DNA of 64,000 nucleotides. Source: Aminipila butyrica (lineage in GTDB: Bacteria; Bacillota; Clostridia; Peptostreptococcales; Anaerovoracaceae). Location of the stretch: positions 1,240,001 to 1,304,000 of the forward strand of contig NZ_CP048649.1 of NCBI RefSeq assembly GCF_010669305.1. Direction: 5' to 3'. This document shows, one piece after another, positions 35,566 through 44,345 of the stretch. The translations under genes were made by a program, and so were the position numbers. Position 1 is the first letter of the stretch. Every line of letters starts with the position of its first letter. A model generated the notes under the pieces. That model saw only the letters and a program-made list of their open reading frames with translations, was not told the origin of the DNA and searched no databases.

Positions 35566-36198
35566 ATGTTTACTTCAAATGAAGGAATGGCCATCGCCAT
35601 CCTGGGCGTAGGGGCGGTCATCGCCTATTTTATGGGGAATATTTCGCCGGCGATTCTCATCGGTAGACTTTACGGCGTTGACATCAAGTCAGAAGGCAGC
35701 GGCAACGCGGGTACGACCAACGTGCTCCGGGTTTTGGGCAAGAAAGCTGCCGCAGCTACGCTGCTCATCGATGTGCTCAAGGGCGTTTTTGCAGTGCTTT
35801 TAGGTAAGCTGGCAGCCGCCTACTTTTTAGAGCCGAAGTTAGGGCCTTATATGGTCATGGTCTGCGGACTGGCCGTGTTCTGCGGTCACATATGGCCCAT
35901 GGCCTTTGGATTTAAAGGGGGAAAAGGCGTAGCTACCGCCTTCGGTGTGCTGATGGCGGTGTCTCCCCTCTTAGGATTGGCAGAGCTGGCCATTGTAGTG
36001 GTGGTGGTAGCTGTCAGTCGTTTTGTTTCTTTAGGCTCTGTCGTAGCCGCTGTCGCATTTCCTTTGATTGTAAATTATTATGACCCCACTTATTTAGGCT
36101 GGGGTTTGCTTATGGCACTGATTGTGCTTTATAAGCATAACGTCAATATTTCTCGACTGGTCAAGGGAGAAGAATCAAAAATCAGTTTTAAAAAGTAG
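35566..36198 (+). CDS. plsY: Glycerol-3-phosphate acyltransferase PlsY
   Basis: PlsY transfers the acyl group from acyl-phosphate (made by PlsX) to glycerol-3-phosphate at the membrane, giving lysophosphatidic acid. The 210-residue protein has about five to six hydrophobic helices and the three conserved loops: GSGNAGTTNVLRVLG, GHIWPMAFGFKGGKGVAT and LYKHNVNISRLVKGEE. It is followed 11 bases later by gpsA, which makes its glycerol-3-phosphate substrate. Confidence 0.97.
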   Translation: MFTSNEGMAIAILGVGAVIAYFMGNISPAILIGRLYGVDIKSEGSGNAGTTNVLRVLGKKAAAATLLIDVLKGVFAVLLGKLAAAYFLEPKLGPYMVMVCGLAVFCGHIWPMAFGFKGGKGVATAFGVLMAVSPLLGLAELAIVVVVVAVSRFVSLGSVVAAVAFPLIVNYYDPTYLGWGLLMALIVLYKHNVNISRLVKGEESKISFKK

Positions 36199-36209
36199 GA
36201 GGCTCACAT

Positions 36210-37211
36210 ATGAATGTTAAGAAAATAGCTGTCATCGGAGCAGGAAGTTGGGGCACCGCTTTAGCCGTGACTCTCAGCAGAAAAGGCCATTTGGTCCGAA
36301 TCTGGGACGTGAACAGTCAACACCTGGAGCAGTTGAAGGCTGATCGGGAAAATGTCAAATATCTGCCGGGGATTGCCTTTGACAGCAATTTACAGCCGGT
36401 GGATACGGTGAAAGCGGCCATGGCGGATGCTGATATGGTGGTTTTTTCCGCGCCCGCTCAACATTTCCGCAGTGCGTTAGACAGCGCACTGCCGTATATC
36501 AGTCAGGATATGATTGTGGTCAATGTAGCCAAAGGGATTGAACAAAAAACGTTGAAGCGTATGTCGGAAATCGCTCGGGACAAGATGGTCAACATGAAGT
36601 ATGTGACCTTGTCGGGCCCTTCTCATGCAGAAGAGGTAGGCCTGGGTATTCCTACTACCGTAGTGGTAGCTTCAGCAGATATTAAACTGGCAGAACACGT
36701 TCAGGATGTTTTTATGACAGATAAATTTCGAGTGTATACCAACAGCGATGTGATCGGTGTCGAGTTGGGAGGAGCATTGAAGAATATCATTGCTTTAGGT
36801 GCTGGCATATCTGATGGCATGGGCTACGGCGATAATGCTAAGGCGGCCATGATGACCAGAGGCATAGCCGAGATTACCCGGTTAGGTGTCAAGCTGGGAG
36901 CTGACGCTCATACCTTTGCGGGATTAACGGGCATCGGTGACCTGGTGGTTACCTGTACCAGTATGCACTCTCGTAACCGCCGTTGCGGCATTATGATTGG
37001 CGAGGGCATGAACCCTAAAGAAGCTACGGAGAAGGTGGGGATGGTGGTAGAAGGGATGTACACCACGGAGGCCGCTTATCAGCTGGCCAAGCGAGAAGGG
37101 GTGGAAATGCCTATTACGGAAGGTATTTATGCCGTTATCAACAATCAGATCAATGCCCGAGATGCGGTAAACAATCTGATGACCCGGGATAAAAAAAGCG
37201 AGATTTACTGA
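36210..37211 (+). CDS. gpsA: Glycerol-3-phosphate dehydrogenase [NAD(P)+]
   Basis: GpsA reduces dihydroxyacetone phosphate to sn-glycerol-3-phosphate for phospholipid synthesis. The 333-residue cytoplasmic enzyme has the Rossmann motif IGAGSWGTALA (residues 8-18), LSGPSHAEEV, the catalytic Lys region GGALKNIIALGAGISDGMGY, and GLTGIGDLVVTCTSMHSRNR. AGGAGG lies just before the ATG. Grouping with plsY makes a compact phosphatidic acid supply unit. Confidence 0.97.
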   Translation: MNVKKIAVIGAGSWGTALAVTLSRKGHLVRIWDVNSQHLEQLKADRENVKYLPGIAFDSNLQPVDTVKAAMADADMVVFSAPAQHFRSALDSALPYISQDMIVVNVAKGIEQKTLKRMSEIARDKMVNMKYVTLSGPSHAEEVGLGIPTTVVVASADIKLAEHVQDVFMTDKFRVYTNSDVIGVELGGALKNIIALGAGISDGMGYGDNAKAAMMTRGIAEITRLGVKLGADAHTFAGLTGIGDLVVTCTSMHSRNRRCGIMIGEGMNPKEATEKVGMVVEGMYTTEAAYQLAKREGVEMPITEGIYAVINNQINARDAVNNLMTRDKKSEIY

Positions 37212-37247
37212 TATCAGCAATGAAAAGATTGCTGCGGAGGATTAGTT

Positions 37248-38627
37248 TTGAACATAGAAAACAGAACAGACGGACAGACGCTAAGGTATCACATTATTAC
37301 CTTTGGCTGTCAGATGAACGAGCATGATTCGGAGACCATGGCCGGCATGCTCAATGAAAAAGGATTTGCAGCAGAAATAGACAAAGAGCAGGCTGATTTG
37401 GTCATCATCAATACTTGCAGTGTGCGGGACAATGCGGATAAACGGTTTTTCGGCACCCTGGGCCAACTGAAAAAGATAAAGGAGCGAAATCCTGGGTTTG
37501 TGGCCTGTGTATGCGGCTGTATGATGCAGCAGCAGCACGTTATCGACGAAGTGAAGACCAAATATCCTTGGGTAGACCTGGTCTTCGGCACTCATAACAT
37601 TCACGAGTTCCCTCGGTTATTGGATAACGTTATTGGAGAGAGACAAAAGATTGTGGATGTTTGGCAAGAGGGTGGCGCCATTGTGGAAGGTTTGCCAGTC
37701 AAGCGGCTGTATGATTATAAGGCCTTGGTGAATATCATGTATGGCTGCAACAATTTCTGCACCTACTGTATTGTTCCTTATACCAGAGGACGAGAACGGA
37801 GCAGGCAGCCGGAAGAAATCATTCGGGAAGTAAAGGAGCTGACCGCCACCGGCGTTAAGGAAATTACCTTGCTGGGGCAAAACGTGAACTCTTACGGAAT
37901 CAGTCACCACGAAGAGGGCTACTGGGCGGGGGAGGGAGGCATGGACTTTGCCGATTTGATTTATGCTTTAAACGATGTAGAAGGGCTGGAGCGAATCCGC
38001 TTTATGACTTCTCATCCCAAAGACTTATCCGACAAACTGATTCAAGCATTCAAGGACTGTTCTAAGCTTTGCAACGCCATTCACCTGCCAGTTCAGTCTG
38101 GCAGTGATCGGGTACTGAAGCGGATGAATCGAAAATATACGAGGGCAGACTATTTGACCCTAATTGAAAAGCTGAGGCTTGCTGCGCCCCACATAGCCAT
38201 TACTACCGACCTGATTGTGGGCTTTCCCGGAGAGACCGAGGAAGATTTCCAGGATACGATGGATTTGGTAGAACAGGTGCGGTATGATTCCGCCTTTACC
38301 TTTATTTATTCCATAAGAAAGGGTACTCCGGCGGAAGATTATGAGGATCAAGTGCCGGAAGAGGTGAAGCATCAGCGGTTTAATCGGCTGCTGGAGCGAA
38401 TTAACCAAATCTCGGGCGAGATTAACCAGACCTATGAGCATACAATTCAGCAGGTGCTGGTAGAGGGTATTAGCAAAAGCAAGAAAGGTGAGGGCCTGTT
38501 AGCCGGACGAACGGAATCAGCCAAGCTGGTCAACTTTCCAGGAGACCAAGAGCTGGTTGGACAGATCGTTCCGGTTCACATAACAGAAGGAAAACAATTT
38601 AACTTAAAAGGCATCATGGAGAGCTGA
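37248..38627 (+). CDS. miaB: tRNA-2-methylthio-N6-isopentenyladenosine37 methylthiotransferase MiaB
   Basis: MiaB is a radical-SAM enzyme with two iron-sulfur clusters that adds the 2-methylthio group to i6A37 of tRNAs. The 459-residue product has the N-terminal cluster cysteines in FGCQMNEHDSE, NTCSVRDNA and CGCMMQQ. The radical-SAM motif is CNNFCTYCIVPYTRGRERSR (near residues 167-186). A TRAM domain forms the end (VEGISKSKKGEGLLAGRTES). The start codon is TTG at 37248, seven bases after GGAGG, the only well-placed start. It precedes the fermentation genes by 30 bases. Confidence 0.96.
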   Translation: MNIENRTDGQTLRYHIITFGCQMNEHDSETMAGMLNEKGFAAEIDKEQADLVIINTCSVRDNADKRFFGTLGQLKKIKERNPGFVACVCGCMMQQQHVIDEVKTKYPWVDLVFGTHNIHEFPRLLDNVIGERQKIVDVWQEGGAIVEGLPVKRLYDYKALVNIMYGCNNFCTYCIVPYTRGRERSRQPEEIIREVKELTATGVKEITLLGQNVNSYGISHHEEGYWAGEGGMDFADLIYALNDVEGLERIRFMTSHPKDLSDKLIQAFKDCSKLCNAIHLPVQSGSDRVLKRMNRKYTRADYLTLIEKLRLAAPHIAITTDLIVGFPGETEEDFQDTMDLVEQVRYDSAFTFIYSIRKGTPAEDYEDQVPEEVKHQRFNRLLERINQISGEINQTYEHTIQQVLVEGISKSKKGEGLLAGRTESAKLVNFPGDQELVGQIVPVHITEGKQFNLKGIMES

Positions 38628-38657
38628 CCATATGGAAAGACGAAAAGGAGGCTGATT

Positions 38658-40427
38658 ATGAAAACCATTATGACGGGAAATGAGGCGGTGGCAAGAGGAG
38701 CCTATGAAGGCGGGACTGTCTTTGCATCCGCCTATCCGGGAACACCCAGCACAGAGATTCTGGAAAACATCGTGGCGTACAAAGAAGATATCTACTGTGA
38801 GTGGGCCCCTAACGAGAAGGTAGCCTTGGAGGCGGCCATCGGCGCTTCGGTGGCGGGGGTCCGATCGATGGCGGCCATGAAACATGTAGGTGTCAATGTG
38901 GCGGCAGACCCGCTGTTTACCTTTGCCTATACGGGGGTGACCGGCGGATGTGTATTGGTTTCAGCAGACGATCCCGGGATGCACAGTTCCCAGAACGAGC
39001 AAGATAACCGCAATTATGCGGCGGCAGCTAGAGTGTTGATGCTGGAGCCTTCTGACAGCCAGGAGGCCAAGGATTTTATGAAGCTGGGATTGGAGCTGTC
39101 TGAACAGTTTGATACCCCGGTGTTGCTGCGGATGACTACGAGGGTTTGTCACAGCAAGGGTCTGGTAGAGCTCGGGGACCGGGTGAACATGCCGGTTATT
39201 CCGTATGAGAAGAAGATTAAAAAGTTCGTAGCCACGCCTGCTAACGGAAAAGTCATGAGAAAAAATATGGTTCAGCGTCTGAAGGACATGGAAGACTATG
39301 CCAATACGACGCCAATTAATCAGCCTGAGTATAACGGCACAGAAATAGGTGTCATTACTTCTGGTGTTTCCTACCAGTACGCCCGAGAAGTTTTTGGAGA
39401 AGAGGCCTCTTATTTAAAGCTGGGGATGACCTTCCCTGTGCCGATGGATTTGCTTCGGGAATTTGCTGGCAAAGTAAAAACGGTCTATGTCATTGAGGAG
39501 ATGGATCCATATCTGGAAAACCACTTGAAGATGGCGGGCATTGCCTGTATCGGCAAGGAGGTCATTCCGGAATACGACGAGCTGAATCCAGATATCGTGC
39601 GCCAAGCCGTGTTCGGCAAGGAAGCACAAGGTATTCAGGCAGGCAAGGAAGCGGTAGTTAGGCCGCCTACACTGTGTGCCGGGTGTCCTCACCGCGGGTT
39701 CTTTTACGCCTTGAGCAAGAAGAAAAAGGTTATGATTACCGGAGATATCGGTTGCTACACCTTGGGATCGGCACCTCCTCTTTCGGCCATAGATACTTGT
39801 TTCTGCATGGGAGGCAGCATCAGTTCCGGCCATGGAGCAGCTCAGGCTTTAAAGAAAGCGGGTAACGAGGACCTGCGCGTGGTGTCCGTCATTGGTGATT
39901 CCACCTTTTTCCATTCTGGCATTAACAGCCTGATGGATGCCGTCTATAATAAGGGCTGCAACACGACGGTGATTTTAGATAACCGCATAACTGGTATGAC
40001 TGGGCATCAGGAGAATCCAGGCACTGGCTATACCCTTATGGGTGAATCTGCTGTGGAGGTAGACATTCCTAAGCTGTGTCAGGCCATCGGCGTGAAGGAT
40101 GAGAACCTGTACATAGTGAATCCAAACAAGCTGAATGAGGTAAGTAAGGTTCTGGATGAGGCCATGGCCAAGGACGAACCAACGGTGGTTATCACCAGAT
40201 GGCCTTGCATCCTGAAAAAGTTTAGTCCTCAGGATAAAGAGGAATTCGACTTATCACCGAAAAAATGCGCCATCGATCAGGAGAAGTGCCGAAAGTGCAG
40301 AATGTGTGTAGGCGTAGGCTGCCCGGCTATCCATTCGGGCGAACGGGTGGAAATCGACCCGGCAACCTGTACCGGTTGCACGGTATGCAAGCAGGTCTGT
40401 CCTTTCCAGGCTATTGAGGAGGTGTAG
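38658..40427 (+). CDS. iorA: Indolepyruvate ferredoxin oxidoreductase, alpha subunit
   Basis: IorA with IorB oxidatively decarboxylates aryl pyruvates (from Trp, Phe, Tyr) to aryl-acetyl-CoA with reduction of ferredoxin. The 589-residue protein has the N-terminal pyrimidine-binding domain (AYPGTPSTEILENI), the TPP-binding domain (ITGDIGCYTLGSAPP, then IGDSTFFHSGINSL with DNRITGMTGHQ), and a C-terminal pair of iron-sulfur motifs (CRKCRMCVGVGCPAI and CTGCTVCKQVCPF). The length fits the family. It is followed two bases later by iorB and then by ptb/buk-type genes, which indicates a catabolic, ATP-yielding use. Confidence 0.96.
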   Translation: MKTIMTGNEAVARGAYEGGTVFASAYPGTPSTEILENIVAYKEDIYCEWAPNEKVALEAAIGASVAGVRSMAAMKHVGVNVAADPLFTFAYTGVTGGCVLVSADDPGMHSSQNEQDNRNYAAAARVLMLEPSDSQEAKDFMKLGLELSEQFDTPVLLRMTTRVCHSKGLVELGDRVNMPVIPYEKKIKKFVATPANGKVMRKNMVQRLKDMEDYANTTPINQPEYNGTEIGVITSGVSYQYAREVFGEEASYLKLGMTFPVPMDLLREFAGKVKTVYVIEEMDPYLENHLKMAGIACIGKEVIPEYDELNPDIVRQAVFGKEAQGIQAGKEAVVRPPTLCAGCPHRGFFYALSKKKKVMITGDIGCYTLGSAPPLSAIDTCFCMGGSISSGHGAAQALKKAGNEDLRVVSVIGDSTFFHSGINSLMDAVYNKGCNTTVILDNRITGMTGHQENPGTGYTLMGESAVEVDIPKLCQAIGVKDENLYIVNPNKLNEVSKVLDEAMAKDEPTVVITRWPCILKKFSPQDKEEFDLSPKKCAIDQEKCRKCRMCVGVGCPAIHSGERVEIDPATCTGCTVCKQVCPFQAIEEV

Positions 40428-40429
40428 GC

Positions 40430-41002
40430 ATGAGTGACGTAAAGAATATTTTATTGGTAGGCGTAGGAGGTCAGGGCACCATCCTGGCCAGTAAGATTCT
40501 CTCAGAAGGCTTGGTAGAGGCTGGATATGATGTGAAAATGTCAGAGATCCACGGCATGTCTCAGCGGGGCGGCAACGTTAGTACGCAGATTCGCTACGGC
40601 AAGAAGGTGTATTCCCCGATTGTAGGCAAGGGGGAAGCCGACGTAATTGTGGCTTTTGAAAAGATGGAAGCTTTGCGGTGGATTGAATACCTGCGGGATG
40701 GGGGAAAGATGGTAATTAATGACTTTGAGATTCCATCGGTGCCTATCCTCATGGGTCAGGCAGAATATCCGACAGAAATTCTGGAGGAGTTGTCTGCCAA
40801 GGCTTCCGTGCTGGCAGTAAAGGCGGCAGAAATTGCCCAGAGCCTGGGCAATAGCAAAGCCATGAACATTGTTCTGCTGGGGGCCTTAGTCCGGGCCATG
40901 AACGTGGAAGGGGTAGACTGGAAGAAAGCTGTAGCCAGCAGTGTAAAGGAAAGTTTTATCGAGCTGAATCTAAAGGCTTTTGATGCAGGATACAACCTGT
41001 AG
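40430..41002 (+). CDS. iorB: Indolepyruvate ferredoxin oxidoreductase, beta subunit
   Basis: This is the gamma-domain-like partner of IorA. The 190-residue product opens with ILLVGVGGQGTILASKILSE and has EIHGMSQRGGNVSTQIRYG, both hallmarks of the family, followed by DVIVAFEKMEALRW. It lacks its own cofactor-binding cysteines, as expected. The ribosome site GAGGAGG lies in the last codons of iorA, so the subunits are made in step. Confidence 0.96.
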   Translation: MSDVKNILLVGVGGQGTILASKILSEGLVEAGYDVKMSEIHGMSQRGGNVSTQIRYGKKVYSPIVGKGEADVIVAFEKMEALRWIEYLRDGGKMVINDFEIPSVPILMGQAEYPTEILEELSAKASVLAVKAAEIAQSLGNSKAMNIVLLGALVRAMNVEGVDWKKAVASSVKESFIELNLKAFDAGYNL

Positions 41003-41057
41003 CTGGATAGGTCGAACCATATAAGGCCATAAGGCCAACAGAGGCGGTGAGGATGAG

Positions 41058-41957
41058 ATGAAAGACTTTAATGAGTTGATTCAACTGGTTCAGGAGAGGC
41101 CACAAAAGAAAAAAGTGGCAGTGGCAGGGGCTCACGATGAGCACACCTTGGAGGGTGTTTATCGGGCCTTCGAACAGGGCTTGGTGGAACCCGTTTTAAT
41201 AGGGGATCGTCAGGAAATCATTGAAATCATGGAAAGGGAAGGATTTTCTTTCCCGGTATCCGACATCATCGATATCAGGGATGAGCAGGAATCTGCCAAA
41301 AGAGCGGTAGAGCTGATTCGTGAAGGTCAGGCTGACTTTCTGATGAAGGGAAAGCTTCAGACCGCGGATTTGCTGAAACAGGTGGTTCATCGGGAGCACG
41401 GGTTGAAGGATTCGGAGGTTATGTCCCACGTAGGGCTCTTTGAAGTGCCCGGTTGCTCTAAGCTCTTGGTTATTACCGATGGAGGCATGCTGCCCCATCC
41501 CGACTTGCAGCAAAAGGTGCGGATTGTAGAAAATGCGGTTAAGCTACTAAAAAATTTGGGCTATGACACGGTGAAAGTGGCTGCTTTAGCAGCGGCAGAA
41601 GTGGTGAATCCCAAGTTAAAAGAATCCACTGACGGAGCGGAGCTGAAACGGATGAATCAGGAAGGCCTGTTAACGGATTGTTTAGTGGAGGGGCCTATTT
41701 CCTATGACTTGATGATTAGCGAAGAAGCGGCCAGAATCAAGGGCTATGGCAGCCCGATTACCGGCGATACCGATATTCTTCTGGTGCCGGACATGGCTGC
41801 CGGCAATATTCTGGCTAAGGCCCTGATGTATCATGCAGGGGCCCGGATGGCCGGAGTTATCGTAGGGGCGAAGGTCCCTATCGTGCTGGTATCCAGAGGA
41901 GCTAGCTCGGAGGAGAAGTTTTATTCCTTAGCTTTGGCGGCGGCAGTAGCCCGGTAA
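41058..41957 (+). CDS. ptb: Phosphate acyl(butyryl)transferase
   Basis: The enzyme exchanges the CoA of an acyl-CoA for phosphate, giving an acyl-phosphate for the kinase encoded next. The 299-residue length fits the phosphate butyryltransferase branch of the PTA/PTB family, which is shorter than most Pta. Visible family segments are KVAVAGAHDEHTLEGVYRA, DFLMKGKLQTADLLKQV and GDTDILLVPDMAAGNILAKA. Behind iorAB, the substrate is more likely an aryl-acetyl or branched-chain acyl-CoA than butyryl-CoA; this is inference from context. Confidence 0.9.
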   Translation: MKDFNELIQLVQERPQKKKVAVAGAHDEHTLEGVYRAFEQGLVEPVLIGDRQEIIEIMEREGFSFPVSDIIDIRDEQESAKRAVELIREGQADFLMKGKLQTADLLKQVVHREHGLKDSEVMSHVGLFEVPGCSKLLVITDGGMLPHPDLQQKVRIVENAVKLLKNLGYDTVKVAALAAAEVVNPKLKESTDGAELKRMNQEGLLTDCLVEGPISYDLMISEEAARIKGYGSPITGDTDILLVPDMAAGNILAKALMYHAGARMAGVIVGAKVPIVLVSRGASSEEKFYSLALAAAVAR

Positions 41958-41990
41958 ATAAGCGAGAGGAATAGGTGGAAGGAGAAGCGT

Positions 41991-43061
41991 ATGAGTTACA
42001 AAATTTTGGCTATTAATCCTGGGTCCACATCCACGAAGCTGGCGCTCTATGAGAATGAGGCCAGAATATTTGAACGGTCCCTGCCCCATACAGCTAAGGA
42101 GCTGGAGCCTTTTGAGGAGATTTTAGACCAGTTTGAATTTCGAAAGAAACTGATTCTGGAAGCCCTGAGGGAGGCCAATGTAGACTTGCAGGAGCTGTCG
42201 GCAGTGGTCGGCCGAGGCGGCATGATGCCGAACATGAAGGCGGGCGGGTATGTAGCCAACGAGGCCATGGTGAATACCCTTCGGGAAGGGCTGGCTTCTC
42301 CTCACGCCTCCAACCTGGGGGCCTTGCTGGCACGAGATATCGCAGCACCTATGGGGATTCCTGCCTACATTTATGATGCAGTAACGTCTGATGAGATGGA
42401 GCAGGTAGCTCGGTTTACTGGCATGCCAGAGGTCAGCCGAAAAAGTTTTTGCCATGTGCTGAATATGCGGGCTGTATCACGGAAAGTTGCAGTGAAGTAT
42501 GCCAAGCGGTATGAGGATATGAACATTTTGGTGGCGCATTTAGGGGGCGGAATCAGCCTCAGTGTCCATCATAAAGGGAAGATTGTGGACTGCATCCGAG
42601 ATGATGAAGCGCCGTTTTCTCCAGAACGGGCAGGGACCATTCCGGCACTGGAACTGGTAGATTTGTGCTATTCTGGCCAGTACACCCGGCAAGAGATGAT
42701 TCGCAAGTTTCGAGGCAAAGGAGGGCTGAAAGCCTATCTGGGCACTCAGGATTTGCGGGAAGTACTGGATATGAGTCAAAACGGCGACAAGCTGGCGGCA
42801 GATTTGCTGGAGGCGGAGGTCTATCAGATTGCCAAAGCAGTGGGGCAGTTGGCACCAGTATTGAGCGGTAAATACGATTGCATCATCCTCACCGGAGGCA
42901 TGGTCTATTCGGAAGAACTGGTGGAAAAAATCCGAGAGCGAATTTGCTTTATCGCTCCGGTGGAGGTCGTGCCAGGAGAGTTCGAGATGGAAGCATTGGC
43001 CCTGGGTGCTTTGAGAATGATTGACGGTCAGGAACAAGCTAGGGAATACGTACACCCGTAA
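41991..43061 (+). CDS. buk: Butyrate kinase-type acyl kinase
   Basis: The enzyme transfers phosphate from acyl-phosphate to ADP, making ATP and the free acid. The 356-residue protein is an ASKHA-fold kinase: ILAINPGSTSTKLALYENE at the start, VVGRGGMMPNMKAGGYVAN, HLGGGISLSVHHKGK and CIILTGGMVYSEELV. The length is that of butyrate kinase, not acetate kinase (about 400). It sits 33 bases after the acyltransferase. As for that gene, the true acid may be an aryl-acetate or a branched-chain acid. Confidence 0.92.
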   Translation: MSYKILAINPGSTSTKLALYENEARIFERSLPHTAKELEPFEEILDQFEFRKKLILEALREANVDLQELSAVVGRGGMMPNMKAGGYVANEAMVNTLREGLASPHASNLGALLARDIAAPMGIPAYIYDAVTSDEMEQVARFTGMPEVSRKSFCHVLNMRAVSRKVAVKYAKRYEDMNILVAHLGGGISLSVHHKGKIVDCIRDDEAPFSPERAGTIPALELVDLCYSGQYTRQEMIRKFRGKGGLKAYLGTQDLREVLDMSQNGDKLAADLLEAEVYQIAKAVGQLAPVLSGKYDCIILTGGMVYSEELVEKIRERICFIAPVEVVPGEFEMEALALGALRMIDGQEQAREYVHP

Positions 43062-43078
43062 AGAGGAGGTTGGAGAAA

Positions 43079-44281
43079 ATGATTGCAAAGAGTATGGAAA
43101 GCTATGTAAAAGGAAGTTCTGTCATTCGGGCCATGTTTGAAGAGGGAGCTCGGCTGGCCAAAATTTATGGACGGGAGAATGTCTACGATTTTAGCTTGGG
43201 TAATCCGAACGTGGCTCCGCCCAAGGAGCTCAAAGATTCGGTTATAGATATTCTGGAGTCTGAGGAACCTACTTTTGTCCACGGCTATATGAATAACGCA
43301 GGCTATGAAGATGTGCGAAACACCATTGCCCAGCATTTAAACAAACTGCATGGAACCCAGTTTACGGATAAAAATATCCTTATGACTGTAGGGGCCGCAG
43401 GCGGGCTTAACGTGATTTTGAAGACATTGATGGACCCAGGGGACCAGATTTTAGTTTTCGCCCCTTATTTCGGAGAATACAGAAGCTATGCAGCTAACTA
43501 TGGTGCAGAGTTGGTGGTGGTACCGCCTAATCTGCCTACTTTCCAGCCGGACTTAAAGGGCCTGGAACAGCGCATTACAGAAAAGACAAAAGCGTTAATC
43601 CTCAATTCACCGAACAATCCGACAGGCGTAGTTTATTCGGAAGAGACCATCAAAGCGATTGCGGCTATTCTGAATAAGAAGGCGCAGGAACTGGGGACAG
43701 ATATCTACATTATTGCCGATGAACCTTATCGAGAATTGGTTTACGATGGAGCCGTTGTGCCGTACCTTACAAAGTATTACAAAAATACGGTGGTGGGTTA
43801 CTCCTATAGCAAATCCATGTCATTGCCGGGAGAACGGATTGGCTACTTAGTGCTCCCTGATGAGTTGGCGGATTTTGAAAATGTGGTCAGTGCGGCTACC
43901 ACAGCCAATCGGATTTTGGGATTTGTCAATGCGCCATCCATTATGCAGCTGGCGGTGGCTAGGTGCATTAATGCCTCGGTGGACATTAATATTTACAACA
44001 AGAATCGGGAAACTCTGTATCAGGGATTGAGCGATTTAGGCTATGAGTGCACGAAGCCGGAAGGTGCTTTTTATCTGTTTATGAAATCCCCTTTGGCAGA
44101 TGAAACTGAATTTTGTCAAATGGCTAAAGAACAGCGAGTGCTTCTGGTGCCGGGCAGTTCTTTTGCCTGCCCAGGTTACGTGCGGTTGGCTTACTGTGTG
44201 TCCTATGACACGATTCTGGGTGCTCTGCCTCAGATGGAGAAGGTTATGGCGCAGATTAAAGCCCTTCCAAACCAAGGTTGA
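43079..44281 (+). CDS. PLP-dependent class I/II aminotransferase (aromatic or aspartate type)
   Basis: The 400-residue enzyme is a fold-type I aminotransferase. Signs are FSLGNPNVAPP, ILNSPNNPTGVVYSEET (substrate/PLP-binding), ADEPYRELVYDG and the PLP-lysine region VVGYSYSKSMSLPGERIGYL. It would turn an amino acid into the 2-oxoacid used by IorAB. The start was placed at ATG 43079, nine bases after GGAGG; the in-frame TTG at 43070 abuts that site. It lies 17 bases after buk and ends the cluster. The exact amino acid cannot be read from the sequence. Confidence 0.92.
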   Translation: MIAKSMESYVKGSSVIRAMFEEGARLAKIYGRENVYDFSLGNPNVAPPKELKDSVIDILESEEPTFVHGYMNNAGYEDVRNTIAQHLNKLHGTQFTDKNILMTVGAAGGLNVILKTLMDPGDQILVFAPYFGEYRSYAANYGAELVVVPPNLPTFQPDLKGLEQRITEKTKALILNSPNNPTGVVYSEETIKAIAAILNKKAQELGTDIYIIADEPYRELVYDGAVVPYLTKYYKNTVVGYSYSKSMSLPGERIGYLVLPDELADFENVVSAATTANRILGFVNAPSIMQLAVARCINASVDINIYNKNRETLYQGLSDLGYECTKPEGAFYLFMKSPLADETEFCQMAKEQRVLLVPGSSFACPGYVRLAYCVSYDTILGALPQMEKVMAQIKALPNQG

Positions 44282-44345
44282 CCGCAGATAGGCTGCTGCC
44301 AAATTCAAAATCAAGGCTTAGAAGGGCTGAGCGGATAGGTGACTG

